Shown: one piece after another, positions 19,852 through 29,977 of the stretch
Numbering within the stretch: position 1 is the first letter of the stretch
How the letters are laid out: every line of letters begins with the position of its first letter
Assembly: GCF_001704115.1 (NCBI RefSeq)
Contig: NZ_CP016895.1
Location: 2,852,001 to 2,916,000, forward strand
Direction of reading: 5' to 3'
DNA length: 64,000 nt
Source of the DNA: Acinetobacter larvae
GTDB taxonomy: Bacteria > Pseudomonadota > Gammaproteobacteria > Pseudomonadales > Moraxellaceae
Program-made: the position numbers and the translations under genes
The notes under the pieces: generated by a model
Seen by the model: only the letters and a program-made list of their open reading frames with translations
Databases searched by the model: none
Told to the model about the DNA's origin: nothing

Positions 19852-21342
19852 CTATACCTCGGCAGATTTATTGGTAACACGTAAGACTTCTTCAATGGTG
19901 GTCTTACCGGCCAATACTTTACGCAAACCGTCATCTCGTATAGAAGCACTGTGCTGACGCACATGTTGTTCCAACTCATACTCTGCTGCTTTCGAATGAA
20001 TCAAACGACGTAAAGCATCATCAATGGCAATAATTTCATAAATTGCGGTACGTCCACTAAAGCCAGTATGTGAACAGTGTTCACAACCTTGTGGTTGCGG
20101 AAGTTTTAAATTGCCCTCATGTTGAATCGCTTGGAACATTGCCACTGCTGTTGCATCGGCCTCATACCAAGTATGACAATGCTGACATAACGTCCGCACC
20201 AAACGCTGCGCAATCACGCCAATCAAAGAACTCGATAACAAAAAGGGTTCAATGCCCATATCTTGTAGACGTGTTACCGCACCAATTGCGGTATTGGTAT
20301 GTAAAGTTGATAAAACCAAGTGTCCAGTTAATGATGCTTGTACCGCGATTTCAGCTGTTTCTAAATCTCGAATCTCCCCGACCATGACCACATCTGGATC
20401 TTGTCGCAGCATCGCCTTGAGCGCGCGGGCAAACGACATATCGACTTTGGGATTAACTTGGGTTTGACCAATCCCCTCAAGTTGGTATTCGATAGGGTCT
20501 TCTGCTGTCAGTATATTTTTAGAACCATCATTCAGATCAGACAATGCCGCATAGAGTGTGGTGGTTTTCCCTGAGCCGGTTGGCCCTGTCACCAAAATAA
20601 TGCCATGAGGTCGATGGACCAATAATTTTAATCGTTCATAGTCTGCCTGTGCCAAACCTAAATGCGTCATATTCAGACGACCGGCTTGTTTGTCGAGTAA
20701 ACGCATCACCACCCGTTCACCATGTGATGAAGGCAAAGTTGATACCCGCACATCAACCTCACGCCCTGCCAAACGCAAAGAAATACGACCATCTTGAGGA
20801 ATACGTTTTTCGGCAATGTCTAGCTTTGCCATGACTTTAATCCTAGACACCAGAAGTGGAGCTAACTCACGGCGAGGTTGTACAATTTCCCGCAACTGAC
20901 CATCAACCCGTAAACGCACAGAGAGTTTCTTTTCAAAACTTTCGATATGTATATCTGAGGCATTCACACGAATCGCTTCAGATAACAAGGCATTAATCAA
21001 ACGGACGATCGGTGCATCGTCTTGTTGATCCATCAAGTCTTCGGTTTCCGGCACTTGATCTGCCAAGCTTAATAAGTCTGGATGATCTTCCAAACCGGCA
21101 GCCACTTGTTGTGACTCTCCTGTTTCACCGGCGTAGCTCGAGCTGAGTAATTGATTAAATTCTTGTTGTGAGCATAATTGATAAGGCGCAGCAATACCAA
21201 GGAAACGCCTTGCCTCTTGTATCGCAATCGCACTGGTATTCGCACAATACACAATATAAACTTGATCGCCCTCATAGCGCAGGATCACGGTGTGTCTCTT
21301 AGCAAAACTATAGGGAATTTGTAATTGTTTCAAAATTTGCAT
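19852..21342 (-). CDS. gspE: Type II secretion ATPase GspE
   Basis: A 496-residue hexameric secretion ATPase. It has an N-terminal GspE/PulE domain, then a RecA-like domain with Walker A GPTGSGKTTT (near residue 255), the Asp and Walker B segments (DPDVVMVGEIRDLETAEIA), and a zinc site with two CxxC pairs (CQHC and CEHC). The zinc site and overall length favour GspE over PilB. No other gsp genes are near, in line with the scattered type II secretion genes of Acinetobacter. The start is ATG with a weak ribosome-binding site. Confidence 0.9.
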   Translation of the reverse strand: MQILKQLQIPYSFAKRHTVILRYEGDQVYIVYCANTSAIAIQEARRFLGIAAPYQLCSQQEFNQLLSSSYAGETGESQQVAAGLEDHPDLLSLADQVPETEDLMDQQDDAPIVRLINALLSEAIRVNASDIHIESFEKKLSVRLRVDGQLREIVQPRRELAPLLVSRIKVMAKLDIAEKRIPQDGRISLRLAGREVDVRVSTLPSSHGERVVMRLLDKQAGRLNMTHLGLAQADYERLKLLVHRPHGIILVTGPTGSGKTTTLYAALSDLNDGSKNILTAEDPIEYQLEGIGQTQVNPKVDMSFARALKAMLRQDPDVVMVGEIRDLETAEIAVQASLTGHLVLSTLHTNTAIGAVTRLQDMGIEPFLLSSSLIGVIAQRLVRTLCQHCHTWYEADATAVAMFQAIQHEGNLKLPQPQGCEHCSHTGFSGRTAIYEIIAIDDALRRLIHSKAAEYELEQHVRQHSASIRDDGLRKVLAGKTTIEEVLRVTNKSAEV

Positions 21343-21398
21343 CGTAACTTATTATGATAAATAAAATTGTTTTGAGTGTACTCTAAGCATATGACACC

Positions 21399-22265
21399 GT
21401 GAAGATCGTTTCAAATAATATTGAGCAGAGGAATACAACGACCTTGTCAAATCATGATGAAGATATTGAGATAGAACGACCCACACGCCGCTGGTGGGGA
21501 GAGCAAGAATTTGAGCTCTACCAAACCAAGACTTGGCAATTTGGCTCGTTATTATTCCGTCTCACCCGCGGCTTACAAGAATGGCGTCTGGAATATCATC
21601 GTCCAGCGATTCAACACGACTATCAACAACAATGGCATCAAATCAAAGAAAATGATCTGGCTTTTCCCAAGCCGGTACATGTTGAACGCTATATGTTCAA
21701 AGAAACCCATCGTGAGTTTCAGTTGATGCCGCGTTTGGCTGATCGCTCTGTGGTGATTAAGCCCGCCGATCCGATTTATATTCCTGCTGGGCAACGTGGC
21801 ACACTCTATATTAGTACGCCACTGTGGATTTCGGGCTTTGTGCATGGGCAAAAAGAGCCTTTATTTGATTTACCCGTTATTTTACCTAAGGATACGTGGT
21901 TTGGTCCCGACAAGCGTAATGGTGAAATGTGTTATGCCACCACCATTGACGGTCGTACCGATCTCAACCAACTCAGAACACGTGCCTTTCGTGCAGTAAC
22001 GCCAATTCATTTTCAAAACACCAGTATTCACCAATTACGTTTTGACAAAATGAATGTGCCGGTGACGGCGTTGCCTTTATTTTATAGTGAAAGCACAGGG
22101 CGATTATGGACCTCACAAATCAAAGTATTTCACGAATCCTCTGAGCGTCAGCCACGTATTCGTATCGAAAACCGCACGCCCCCTTTGGCAGGTGAAGTGA
22201 TTTATGTACACCCACCACGTAATCCAGGTGGTGCATTATTTAATATGTTTGATTCATTTTTTTAA
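21399..22265 (+). CDS. DUF432 family protein
   Basis: A 288-residue soluble protein that resembles the DUF432 family, about which little is known. No signal peptide or membrane segment is visible. It contains segments such as VVIKPADPIYIPAGQRGTLY and ends with a short hydrophobic tail (GGALFNMFDSFF). The start is taken as GTG 21399, with an in-frame TTG about 45 bases later as an alternative; neither has a clear ribosome-binding site. It ends 12 bases before mscS, so it is probably cotranscribed. Association with a small channel suggests an osmotic or envelope role. Confidence 0.65.
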   Translation: MKIVSNNIEQRNTTTLSNHDEDIEIERPTRRWWGEQEFELYQTKTWQFGSLLFRLTRGLQEWRLEYHRPAIQHDYQQQWHQIKENDLAFPKPVHVERYMFKETHREFQLMPRLADRSVVIKPADPIYIPAGQRGTLYISTPLWISGFVHGQKEPLFDLPVILPKDTWFGPDKRNGEMCYATTIDGRTDLNQLRTRAFRAVTPIHFQNTSIHQLRFDKMNVPVTALPLFYSESTGRLWTSQIKVFHESSERQPRIRIENRTPPLAGEVIYVHPPRNPGGALFNMFDSFF

Positions 22266-22277
22266 CAGGGAGACAGA

Positions 22278-23216
22278 ATGCCTGAAATGAATGTTTCCCA
22301 AGACCTGGTCAAAACCTTAACCAGTGTGCTGGGCAGTTTTAAAGCAGATCGTATTAGTGAAATATTAGTGGCATTGATTTTAACCTTTATTGGTTTCTTT
22401 TTAGCGCGCATTATTTCTAATACCTTTATCCGCACCATTGGCACACGCTTTAATGCCCACCAACAACTGGTTTGGCGGCGTGGTATTTTCTATTTTATTT
22501 TTATGCTGTTTGTTGTGACCAGCCTAAAAGAAGCAGGCTTTAAACTCAGTGTCTTTCTCGGTGCGGCGGGTATTTTAACTGTTGCCTTGGGTTTTGCCTC
22601 ACAAACCTCTGCCTCCAACTTAATCAGCGGTCTTTTTCTGATTGGTGAAGGTTCTTTTGAAATTGGCGATACCATTCAAATCACTTTGATCCGTGGGCAT
22701 ACCATTGAGGGAGAAGTGATTTCAATCGATTTACTCTCGGTTAAATTGCTCACTTGGGATAATGTCTATGTACGTCTACCCAATGAACAATTGATTCGTG
22801 CCCCCGTACATAATCTGTCTAAATTTCCAATTCGGCGTATTCCCATTCCCTTAGCAATTAATTTTAATGAAGACATTATTAAAGTACGAGAAGTCCTCTT
22901 AAAAGTCGCAGATAATTATCCCTTGGTGCTTGCCGACCCGAAACCACAGGTCAGTGTCACTGCCTTTGGTGAGTCTTCTATTGAGATCTTATTTGCGCTT
23001 TGGTGTAGACAAGAAAATTTTATTCAAGTCAAAGATGAAATGCATGAACTGATTCGCAATGGCTTTTTGGAACATCATATTGAGATTCCTGTACCGAAAA
23101 TTGGCTTTGTCGATCGCCCGATTACGCCACATAGCGCACTTGCTGCAGATGAGATTGATCAATATAGTAATAAAGGTCAACACCAATACGATCACAGCGA
23201 TAAATATGAGCGTTAA
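22278..23216 (+). CDS. MscS-family mechanosensitive channel
   Basis: A 312-residue channel. Three hydrophobic helices (about 27-50, 62-85 and 90-120) are followed by the conserved pore-adjacent segment LGFASQTSASNLISG and the beta domain GSFEIGDTIQI. The cytoplasmic domain ends near 280 and a short polar tail follows. It would release solutes on hypo-osmotic shock. GGGAG lies eight bases before the ATG. Length is close to E. coli MscS (286) with a slightly longer tail. Confidence 0.88.
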   Translation: MPEMNVSQDLVKTLTSVLGSFKADRISEILVALILTFIGFFLARIISNTFIRTIGTRFNAHQQLVWRRGIFYFIFMLFVVTSLKEAGFKLSVFLGAAGILTVALGFASQTSASNLISGLFLIGEGSFEIGDTIQITLIRGHTIEGEVISIDLLSVKLLTWDNVYVRLPNEQLIRAPVHNLSKFPIRRIPIPLAINFNEDIIKVREVLLKVADNYPLVLADPKPQVSVTAFGESSIEILFALWCRQENFIQVKDEMHELIRNGFLEHHIEIPVPKIGFVDRPITPHSALAADEIDQYSNKGQHQYDHSDKYER

Positions 23217-23297
23217 TTCTTCATATTCAACAGCTATTTTATGCAGCGTATTAGATTAAACCTCTGTTATATTAAGCATGAGATGAATCATTTTATA

Positions 23298-23350
23298 TAG
23301 CACCCATTGCACCTAAATAGTCAGACTATTTATCAATGGTATGGGTGCTA
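23298..23350. other. Two mutually exclusive hairpins between mscS and the DUF2339 gene
   Basis: A shared inner stem AAATAGTC/GACTATTT (23315-23322 and 23324-23331) can be extended either by TAGCACCCAT/ATGGGTGCTA (23298-23307 and 23341-23350) or by CCATTG/CAATGG (23304-23309 and 23334-23339). The outer arms overlap, so both cannot form fully. There is no T-run. It may serve as a bidirectional end for two convergent transcripts. Confidence 0.5.
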
Positions 23351-23445
23351 TCGGCGCATATCAGCAGATCAAATCCAACTATTAGCTAAGGATTTAATAC
23401 TGTCTCGATCCAAATAGATATTGCCTCAATCCAACCCACTAAAAT

Positions 23446-26163
23446 TTAATGCGGGCTTGAATCCTTTGCGACTGAATCTGGAATCGGTGCCAAATAGGCA
23501 ATCAATAACATTAAACCACCTGCAATCAAGAAAGAACAAACGCGCATCAAGGTGCCGATATTGGCTAAATCCAATAACACCAATTTAAAATTCATCATCA
23601 CCAAAATACTGGCACCCAAATACCATAGCCCCCGTATCGACTTGGCTGTGGCAAGCGTCATCATAATAAAAGCAATACTGCTCCATAAGACCGTTAAACT
23701 TAATTGCACCGTGGCATCAAACCATAATGCTGTCTGGTTATACGGTGTCTCGGCATATACATGCAAGGCACGTAGTAAAATATAGCTGCAAGTCCATAAC
23801 AAACTAAATACCGCTATCATTGCCAACAACCCGTGATCGGAACGAAGATGTCGCTGATGATTGAGTAAATATAATAAAGCCGTCAGCATCAATATACTCA
23901 TCAAGTCAAAACTATTGCAGAGCGGTAGATAAAAATGTGATGCCGAAAAAGAGAAATTTAACTGTGCATAAACCAACCAAATCAGAAAAAATAAAAGCAT
24001 GGCATAACAGTCTAAGGCCTGACCTTTTCCATTCTTAAACAGCAAAGCGACGCTATACAGCCAATACGCCATAGGACCAACACTACTAGCAAGAATGAGA
24101 TGTTGTGGCCAGATTGCAATACCCAACATACTTAAGCAAAATACACCAACGCCCATACAACATTCGCGCGCAAAAATTGTTTGCTCAGCTTGCTGTTGTA
24201 ATGCAGACCATGCCAAAAATAAACAACTCGCAGAAAATAATAAAGCAGCACTCAGGTTTGGCCACTGCAATGCATGTGGGAAATGATAGTCAAATAAGAC
24301 CATCAGTGCGTAAATACTCAATACAAGTAACAGCAAACATTTGGCTGGATACCACGTCCAACGTGCCTGACACGCACGCATATATTGCTGACACAGCATA
24401 AATAATGCACTACATAGCAATAATGCCCAGATTTCATCCATTGCACTGGCATAAAATAAGGGGATGAGCCGCAATAAAATTAGAAATGCAGCCAACATCA
24501 TTAAAGCCAAAAACACACTCAGTGCTTCGCCAAGTTGGCGTCTAAAAGCAGGTCGATGGTTCGCCCATAGTACCGCTACGATATAAATAACGGCAAGACT
24601 CAGCTGAATCCAGAGATTTAACTCGGGTTGCTGTTGGTCATAATATAAACAAGACAGAGCTGCGGCAAAAAATAGACCCAGTGCAACATAACGTGCCACG
24701 ATAGATTGACGCTGTAATGCCAAAATCCAAACCAATAAAGCCGCCAAGCCCCAAACACTGATACTCCATGCTTCTGGCGCCAGTATTGCTGGAATAAACA
24801 ACAAGAAAATTAAACTCAGACTCAAATAGCTATCGGCAATAAAAACAAACTGCTGGCGTGAGCGACAATAATATGCCAACCCTGCATGTACCCCAGCAAA
24901 TACTAAGCTACAGCTGACCTGCCAAAAGCTTTGCTGAAAATACAACAGATAAATCAGAATAAATGCACTAATCGGGGCAGCAAACAACATGGCCACATCT
25001 AAAATTGGGCGCAATTGAAAGCCTTGAAAATCCTCTCGCATCAATAATTGGCTATAACGGAAACTGAGCCAGATATAAATTGCACTGTGTAATAAGATCA
25101 GCAAACTGAGTGTCGATGCACTAAAATCTTGATGCTGCCACGCATAGCCTACAGCGATCGTGAGGCTAATCATAAAGGCTAATTGATTAAGAATTTTCCA
25201 AGGTCGAATACTGGTCAATAGCGCGACAATTGCCAAAACCAACGCATAATACGCCACTAACTGCTGTGTTGTGATGCCATCTCGTAACGGTAAACTAAAG
25301 GGAGCAAGATAAGCCACCACCATTGCCATTAAAGCCAATTCTAAAGCTTGTTGTTTAAGGCTTAGGGCTATTGCTAGCAGCATAATCAAGCAAAATAATA
25401 AACTGCAACTCCATAAGCTCAGCAGCAGCTGATTATAATAGGCAAAGAATAAAGCCAAACATAAACCCGCAATGGCCAATCCCTGTAAGCCCAAAGCAAA
25501 ACCACGATTTTGCTGACCTAATCTATAACCAACAAATAAAACCAGCAAACACACAGCAGAAAAAACTATGAGCTGCCAGGCTAAATCTAATTGCCAATGT
25601 TCACTGGCAAAGCGGAGTAATAAAATAATCCCGATCACCAGTACCACAATCGCGGCTTTTAACACGGGATTGCCCTGCCACAACCATTGTTTGCACTGCG
25701 CCCAAAAGCCTAAAGTCTCGGGTGGTGCGGGTGTTTGCGCTACCAGCTGCGTGGGCTGAAGACTCGCTTGTATCGGATCTTGTTCGCTAGGCGGCAGTTC
25801 TGCAAGGCGTTGTTGAATCTGTGTTAGCGTATGTTCAATCAATCGTAACCAACGAAAGAATAAGAACAACCAAATACTTAAACTCAAACTCAGCAACCAA
25901 TACCAATCCAGCAAGCCGGCACATAATGCCGTCATAATACTCAAATAGAGTGGCCATTTTGCTGTCGGCTGTATGCCTTGTTGCAGACGCTGCGCTGCCC
26001 ATATACTCTGTTGCTGTAACTGAGAGACATAATGCATCACACTACAAACCAGTGCCAAAATACATAAATAACTGATTGCGTGTAGCTCAAAAAACCATGC
26101 TCCACCTGTAATCAGGCTAAGCCCCATGAGCCATATAAATTGAATGTCATGATTTTTTTGCAT
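23446..26163 (-). CDS. DUF2339 multi-pass membrane protein
   Basis: A 905-residue protein with 25 or more hydrophobic helices over nearly its whole length, apart from a polar stretch near residues 105-150 with LPPSEQDPIQASLQPTQ. This is the layout of the DUF2339 family of very large membrane proteins with no assigned function. The start is ATG at 26163; a TTG nine bases further upstream is possible. It diverges from polA. No enzyme motif is visible, and one cannot tell a transporter from a structural protein. Confidence 0.75.
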   Translation of the reverse strand: MQKNHDIQFIWLMGLSLITGGAWFFELHAISYLCILALVCSVMHYVSQLQQQSIWAAQRLQQGIQPTAKWPLYLSIMTALCAGLLDWYWLLSLSLSIWLFLFFRWLRLIEHTLTQIQQRLAELPPSEQDPIQASLQPTQLVAQTPAPPETLGFWAQCKQWLWQGNPVLKAAIVVLVIGIILLLRFASEHWQLDLAWQLIVFSAVCLLVLFVGYRLGQQNRGFALGLQGLAIAGLCLALFFAYYNQLLLSLWSCSLLFCLIMLLAIALSLKQQALELALMAMVVAYLAPFSLPLRDGITTQQLVAYYALVLAIVALLTSIRPWKILNQLAFMISLTIAVGYAWQHQDFSASTLSLLILLHSAIYIWLSFRYSQLLMREDFQGFQLRPILDVAMLFAAPISAFILIYLLYFQQSFWQVSCSLVFAGVHAGLAYYCRSRQQFVFIADSYLSLSLIFLLFIPAILAPEAWSISVWGLAALLVWILALQRQSIVARYVALGLFFAAALSCLYYDQQQPELNLWIQLSLAVIYIVAVLWANHRPAFRRQLGEALSVFLALMMLAAFLILLRLIPLFYASAMDEIWALLLCSALFMLCQQYMRACQARWTWYPAKCLLLLVLSIYALMVLFDYHFPHALQWPNLSAALLFSASCLFLAWSALQQQAEQTIFARECCMGVGVFCLSMLGIAIWPQHLILASSVGPMAYWLYSVALLFKNGKGQALDCYAMLLFFLIWLVYAQLNFSFSASHFYLPLCNSFDLMSILMLTALLYLLNHQRHLRSDHGLLAMIAVFSLLWTCSYILLRALHVYAETPYNQTALWFDATVQLSLTVLWSSIAFIMMTLATAKSIRGLWYLGASILVMMNFKLVLLDLANIGTLMRVCSFLIAGGLMLLIAYLAPIPDSVAKDSSPH

Positions 26164-26335
26164 ATAACACAACAGTATTACAATAGAGGGTTTTGATCAT
26201 AACCGAAGCCATCTCTATTTAAATAGTCATTGTCAGTTTTAAAGCGTAACCAGCATGCATTCGCTTCTGCGCATAAACTAAAAATCACGTACAATACGCG
26301 GGTTATTTGAATTAGTTTGAATTAGGATGTTATCG

Positions 26336-29116
26336 ATGCCACCATTTGTCTTGGTTGACGGGTCATATTTTTTATTTCGTGCCTATCACGCTTTACCGCC
26401 GCTCACCACGTCAACCGGTTTACACACCAATGCAATACGCGGTGCGATCTCAGCCATTCAAAAACTGATGCGCCGCATTCAACCTACGCATATGGCTGTT
26501 ATTTTTGATACGCCAGAACCGACTTTTCGTCACACTTTATCACCGATTTATAAAGGCGATCGCCCCAGCATGCCAGATGAATTGGCAGAGCAGATTCCTT
26601 ATTTACATCAACTCATTGAAGCACTCGGTATTCCATTACACAAACTACCAGGCGCTGAAGCCGATGATATTATTGGTACACTCGCGCGTCGTGCAGAAAA
26701 GCTCGGTCATCAGGTACTCATCTCAACCGGCGATAAAGACATGGCGCAATTGGTCAGTGATAAAATCACCCTTGAGGATAGTTTTAAAGACAAACCACTC
26801 GATCGCGATGGCGTTTTTGAGAAATTTGGGGTATGGCCCAATCAAATCATTGACTATCTGACCCTCATGGGCGATAGCTCAGATGGCATTATGGGGGTAC
26901 CGGGTGTTGGTGCCAAGACTGCTGCCAAATTACTCAACCAATACCAAGATTTAAGCGGTATTTTAGCCCATGTTGACGACATCAAAGGCAAAGTTGGGCA
27001 AAGCCTCAAAGACAATCAAGACAATATAAAAATCGACCATCAACTAGCCAGTATCGTTTGTGATCTCGATCTAACATTTAGCTATGATGACTTAAAACTC
27101 ACCGATCCCAATACCAGCGAATTACGCCATCTCTATACCGAATTAGAATTCCGTAACCAATTACAGTCTTTAGATCATCCCAATAACCCGCATAACAGCA
27201 TCTATAAACATGCAGCCAGCAGTCTACAATCGACAGCACCACAGACAGATCCCACGACATCTGAGTCGTCGTCAGTGCTTGATCAAGCCACACAAAGTAG
27301 CAGTGATGACCAACTTGGGCAGGCGCAATATCATACGGTATTAACAGAGCAAGATTGGCAACAGTTTTATGCCAAACTCAAACAAGCCAAACGCTTTGCC
27401 ATAGACACCGAAACCACCAGTATTGATTATCGTATTGCCGAAATGGTCGGTTTTTCGGTGGCCTTCGATGCCCAAGATGCCTATTACATTGCCTTGGCAC
27501 ATGACTATGAGGGCGCGCCACAACAGCTCAATCGCGAACGGATTCTGGCAGAAATCAAAGACATCATTGAAGACCCTCAAGTAGAAAAAATCGGTCATCA
27601 TCTTAAATATGATGCTCATATTTTTGCCAATCATGGGATTCATCTACGAGGCTGGTACTTCGATACCATGCTCGCATCCTATGTATTGAATGCATCAGCT
27701 ACGCGACATGGTATGGATGATGTTGCCCGTTTGTATTTGAGTCATTTGACCACAAGTTTTGAACAAATCGCAGGCAAAGGTGTCAAGCAAAAGACTTTTA
27801 ATCAAATCGAAATTGCGGTCGCTGCACATTATGCTGCCGAAGATGCCCATGTCACCTATCGTTTATATGAAGTGTTGGCAGCCAAACTGGCAGAAACACC
27901 GCCGTTAACAGAAATTTTTCACCAGATTGAAATGCCGGTTGCCAGCGTACTGACCCAGATGGAAGAAAATGGTATTCAGCTCGATGTCACTTTTCTCGAT
28001 CAACTCAGCGTTGAGTTTGCACAAACAATTCAAAACTGTGAACAACAAATTATTGATCTTGCTGAGCAACCCTTCAATGTCAGCTCCCCCAAACAAGTGG
28101 GCGAGATCTTATTTGATAAGCTTGGGCTCAAAGGTGGGAAAAAAACCAGTACTGGCCAATACAGTACCAGCGAAAGTATTTTAGAAAAGTTAGAGCACCC
28201 GATTGCGGCTTTAATCTTGGAATATCGGGGTTTATCCAAACTCAAAAGCACCTATACCGATGGTCTGCAAAAACAAGCCAATGCAGACACGCATCGCGTA
28301 CATACCAGTTACCATCAAGCCCTGACGGCAACTGGACGCTTGTCATCAACCGATCCAAACTTACAAAATATTCCAATACGCCAAGATATCGGTCGACAAA
28401 TTCGCCGTGCTTTTGTTGCACCAGAAGGTCGAGTTCTTTTGGCAGCAGACTATTCACAAATCGAATTACGTTTAATGGCACATTTCTCGCAAGATGAAGC
28501 CTTACTCGATGCATTCCATCATGGTCAGGATGTACACCGTCGTACCGCGGCAGAAGTCCTCAATATCAGTTTAGATCAAGTCACTGCAGATCAACGCCGT
28601 CAAGCCAAAGCCGTGAACTTTGGCTTACTCTATGGTATGTCTGAATTTGGTCTAATTCGTCAGCTTGGCTTTAGTCGTGAAGAATCGCAAAACTATATCA
28701 AGAAATACTTCAATCGTTATCCGGGTATTTATGAATATATGCAACGCACACGACAACTGGCCTTAGAACAAGGATATGTCCAAACCATTTTAGGACGTCG
28801 TCTGTATACGCCAGATATCGATGCGCGTAATGTCATGGTCCGTAAAGCTGCGGAACGTGCAGCGATTAATGCACCATTACAAGGCAGTGCCGCAGAGATT
28901 ATTAAATTGGCCATGATCTCGGTGCAAAAACACTTGCCAGCAGAGCAAGCTAAATTACTCTTACAGGTCCATGATGAATTAGTCCTCGAAGCTGATCGCG
29001 AGATTGCCCCGCGATTGGCACAGCAAATTACCGAGATCATGGAAAATGTGATTGAAATTTCTGTTCCGCTCGTGGTTGAAGTCGGTCAAGGACAGAACTG
29101 GGATGAAGCGCATTAA
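26336..29116 (+). CDS. polA: DNA polymerase I
   Basis: A 926-residue three-domain polymerase. The 5'-3' exonuclease domain (1-290) starts VLVDGSYFLFRAYHALP. A Ser/Thr-rich linker (about 290-335) follows. The 3'-5' exonuclease retains the catalytic DTETTS (near 357). The polymerase domain carries DYSQIELR (near 704) and QVHDELVLEAD (near 877). It works in Okazaki-fragment maturation and repair. ATG 26336 is preferred because AGGA lies eight bases upstream; ATG 26327 overlaps that site. A strong hairpin terminator follows. Confidence 0.97.
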   Translation: MPPFVLVDGSYFLFRAYHALPPLTTSTGLHTNAIRGAISAIQKLMRRIQPTHMAVIFDTPEPTFRHTLSPIYKGDRPSMPDELAEQIPYLHQLIEALGIPLHKLPGAEADDIIGTLARRAEKLGHQVLISTGDKDMAQLVSDKITLEDSFKDKPLDRDGVFEKFGVWPNQIIDYLTLMGDSSDGIMGVPGVGAKTAAKLLNQYQDLSGILAHVDDIKGKVGQSLKDNQDNIKIDHQLASIVCDLDLTFSYDDLKLTDPNTSELRHLYTELEFRNQLQSLDHPNNPHNSIYKHAASSLQSTAPQTDPTTSESSSVLDQATQSSSDDQLGQAQYHTVLTEQDWQQFYAKLKQAKRFAIDTETTSIDYRIAEMVGFSVAFDAQDAYYIALAHDYEGAPQQLNRERILAEIKDIIEDPQVEKIGHHLKYDAHIFANHGIHLRGWYFDTMLASYVLNASATRHGMDDVARLYLSHLTTSFEQIAGKGVKQKTFNQIEIAVAAHYAAEDAHVTYRLYEVLAAKLAETPPLTEIFHQIEMPVASVLTQMEENGIQLDVTFLDQLSVEFAQTIQNCEQQIIDLAEQPFNVSSPKQVGEILFDKLGLKGGKKTSTGQYSTSESILEKLEHPIAALILEYRGLSKLKSTYTDGLQKQANADTHRVHTSYHQALTATGRLSSTDPNLQNIPIRQDIGRQIRRAFVAPEGRVLLAADYSQIELRLMAHFSQDEALLDAFHHGQDVHRRTAAEVLNISLDQVTADQRRQAKAVNFGLLYGMSEFGLIRQLGFSREESQNYIKKYFNRYPGIYEYMQRTRQLALEQGYVQTILGRRLYTPDIDARNVMVRKAAERAAINAPLQGSAAEIIKLAMISVQKHLPAEQAKLLLQVHDELVLEADREIAPRLAQQITEIMENVIEISVPLVVEVGQGQNWDEAH

Positions 29117-29221
29117 CATTGCACGCAAAACAACATTGTAATATGTAGCAATGTGCATAAAAACCGCGCTGTTTTGGAGCTGCGCGAATGTTTGTTAACA
29201 GCATAGTTTGCAAACAAATAC

Positions 29222-29260
29222 AAACAAATAAAGGAACGATAAACGTTCCTTTATTTGTTT
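29222..29260. terminator. Strong bidirectional hairpin after polA
   Basis: A perfect 17-bp stem, AAACAAATAAAGGAACG (29222-29238) with its complement at 29244-29260, around the loop ATAAA. It lies between the convergent polA and yggT genes. The arms end in T-rich sequence on both strands. A 10-bp direct repeat CAAACAAATA (29211-29220 and 29221-29230) overlaps the left arm. Confidence 0.75.
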
Positions 29261-29369
29261 CGGTATCTAGACACAATGCGATGTGTTTTGGGCTATGTAG
29301 AATTAGAAAATAATTCTTCTCACATCTGCACAGCTCAAATGTTTTTCAATCTATCTAAGCGTCTTAACC

Positions 29370-29945
29370 TTATAAGCCACTTAATAAGGTTAATGCCACT
29401 TCATTCATAATTCGTTCCGCCAAAAACAAAGCAAAGAACGCCACGATGGGTGATAAATCAATCATGCCCATATTGGGCAGGATACGGCGAAATGGTGCCA
29501 ATAATGGTTCTGCGAGCTCTTGTACTACCTCGATATAAGGTGAGCGAGACTGGGTAAATACCACCACCCAACTGAGAATAATGCTGGCAAAAATGAGCAA
29601 TTTTAAAATGCTAATCAAGGCTTGCATACTTTCAATAAAAGTCGACAGCAATAAGAAGACCGCACTGGTCGGGGGAATACCATTCAAATGCATCATGCCG
29701 AATTTTTTCAGCAAACACAGCACCAATAAAAGAATCAATGCAGCGAGATTAAACCGACCTTTGGCTAAGGTTGGTAATATTCTGCCAAACATATCGACAA
29801 TACGGGTCGCTTTATTGGTCGAAAGCACCACAGGATTATATGGGCTTACCGCGGCAAGCTGCATTAAAAACCGAAAAAAGACGAGCAAAATTGCTACGTT
29901 CATAATGATTTCAAAAATAACAATCACAGCAGGATTCGCACCCAT
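29370..29945 (-). CDS. yggT: YggT family membrane protein
   Basis: A 191-residue protein with two YGGT repeats, each a pair of hydrophobic helices, separated by a central loop. The segments SPYNPVVLSTNKATR and EPLLAPFRRILPNMG carry the repeat signature. YggT proteins are inner-membrane proteins of uncertain role linked to osmotic shock and to envelope or septum organisation in some bacteria. It follows proC by 32 bases in the same orientation, the same pairing seen in E. coli. Confidence 0.88.
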   Translation of the reverse strand: MGANPAVIVIFEIIMNVAILLVFFRFLMQLAAVSPYNPVVLSTNKATRIVDMFGRILPTLAKGRFNLAALILLLVLCLLKKFGMMHLNGIPPTSAVFLLLSTFIESMQALISILKLLIFASIILSWVVVFTQSRSPYIEVVQELAEPLLAPFRRILPNMGMIDLSPIVAFFALFLAERIMNEVALTLLSGL

Positions 29946-29977
29946 ACTTAACTATTCCTACTCTAAATAACGATGAA

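Noticed and set aside
19852..21342. PilB (type IV pilus ATPase)
   Set aside because: No pilC or pilD neighbours. The short N-terminal domain and tetracysteine zinc site fit GspE better.
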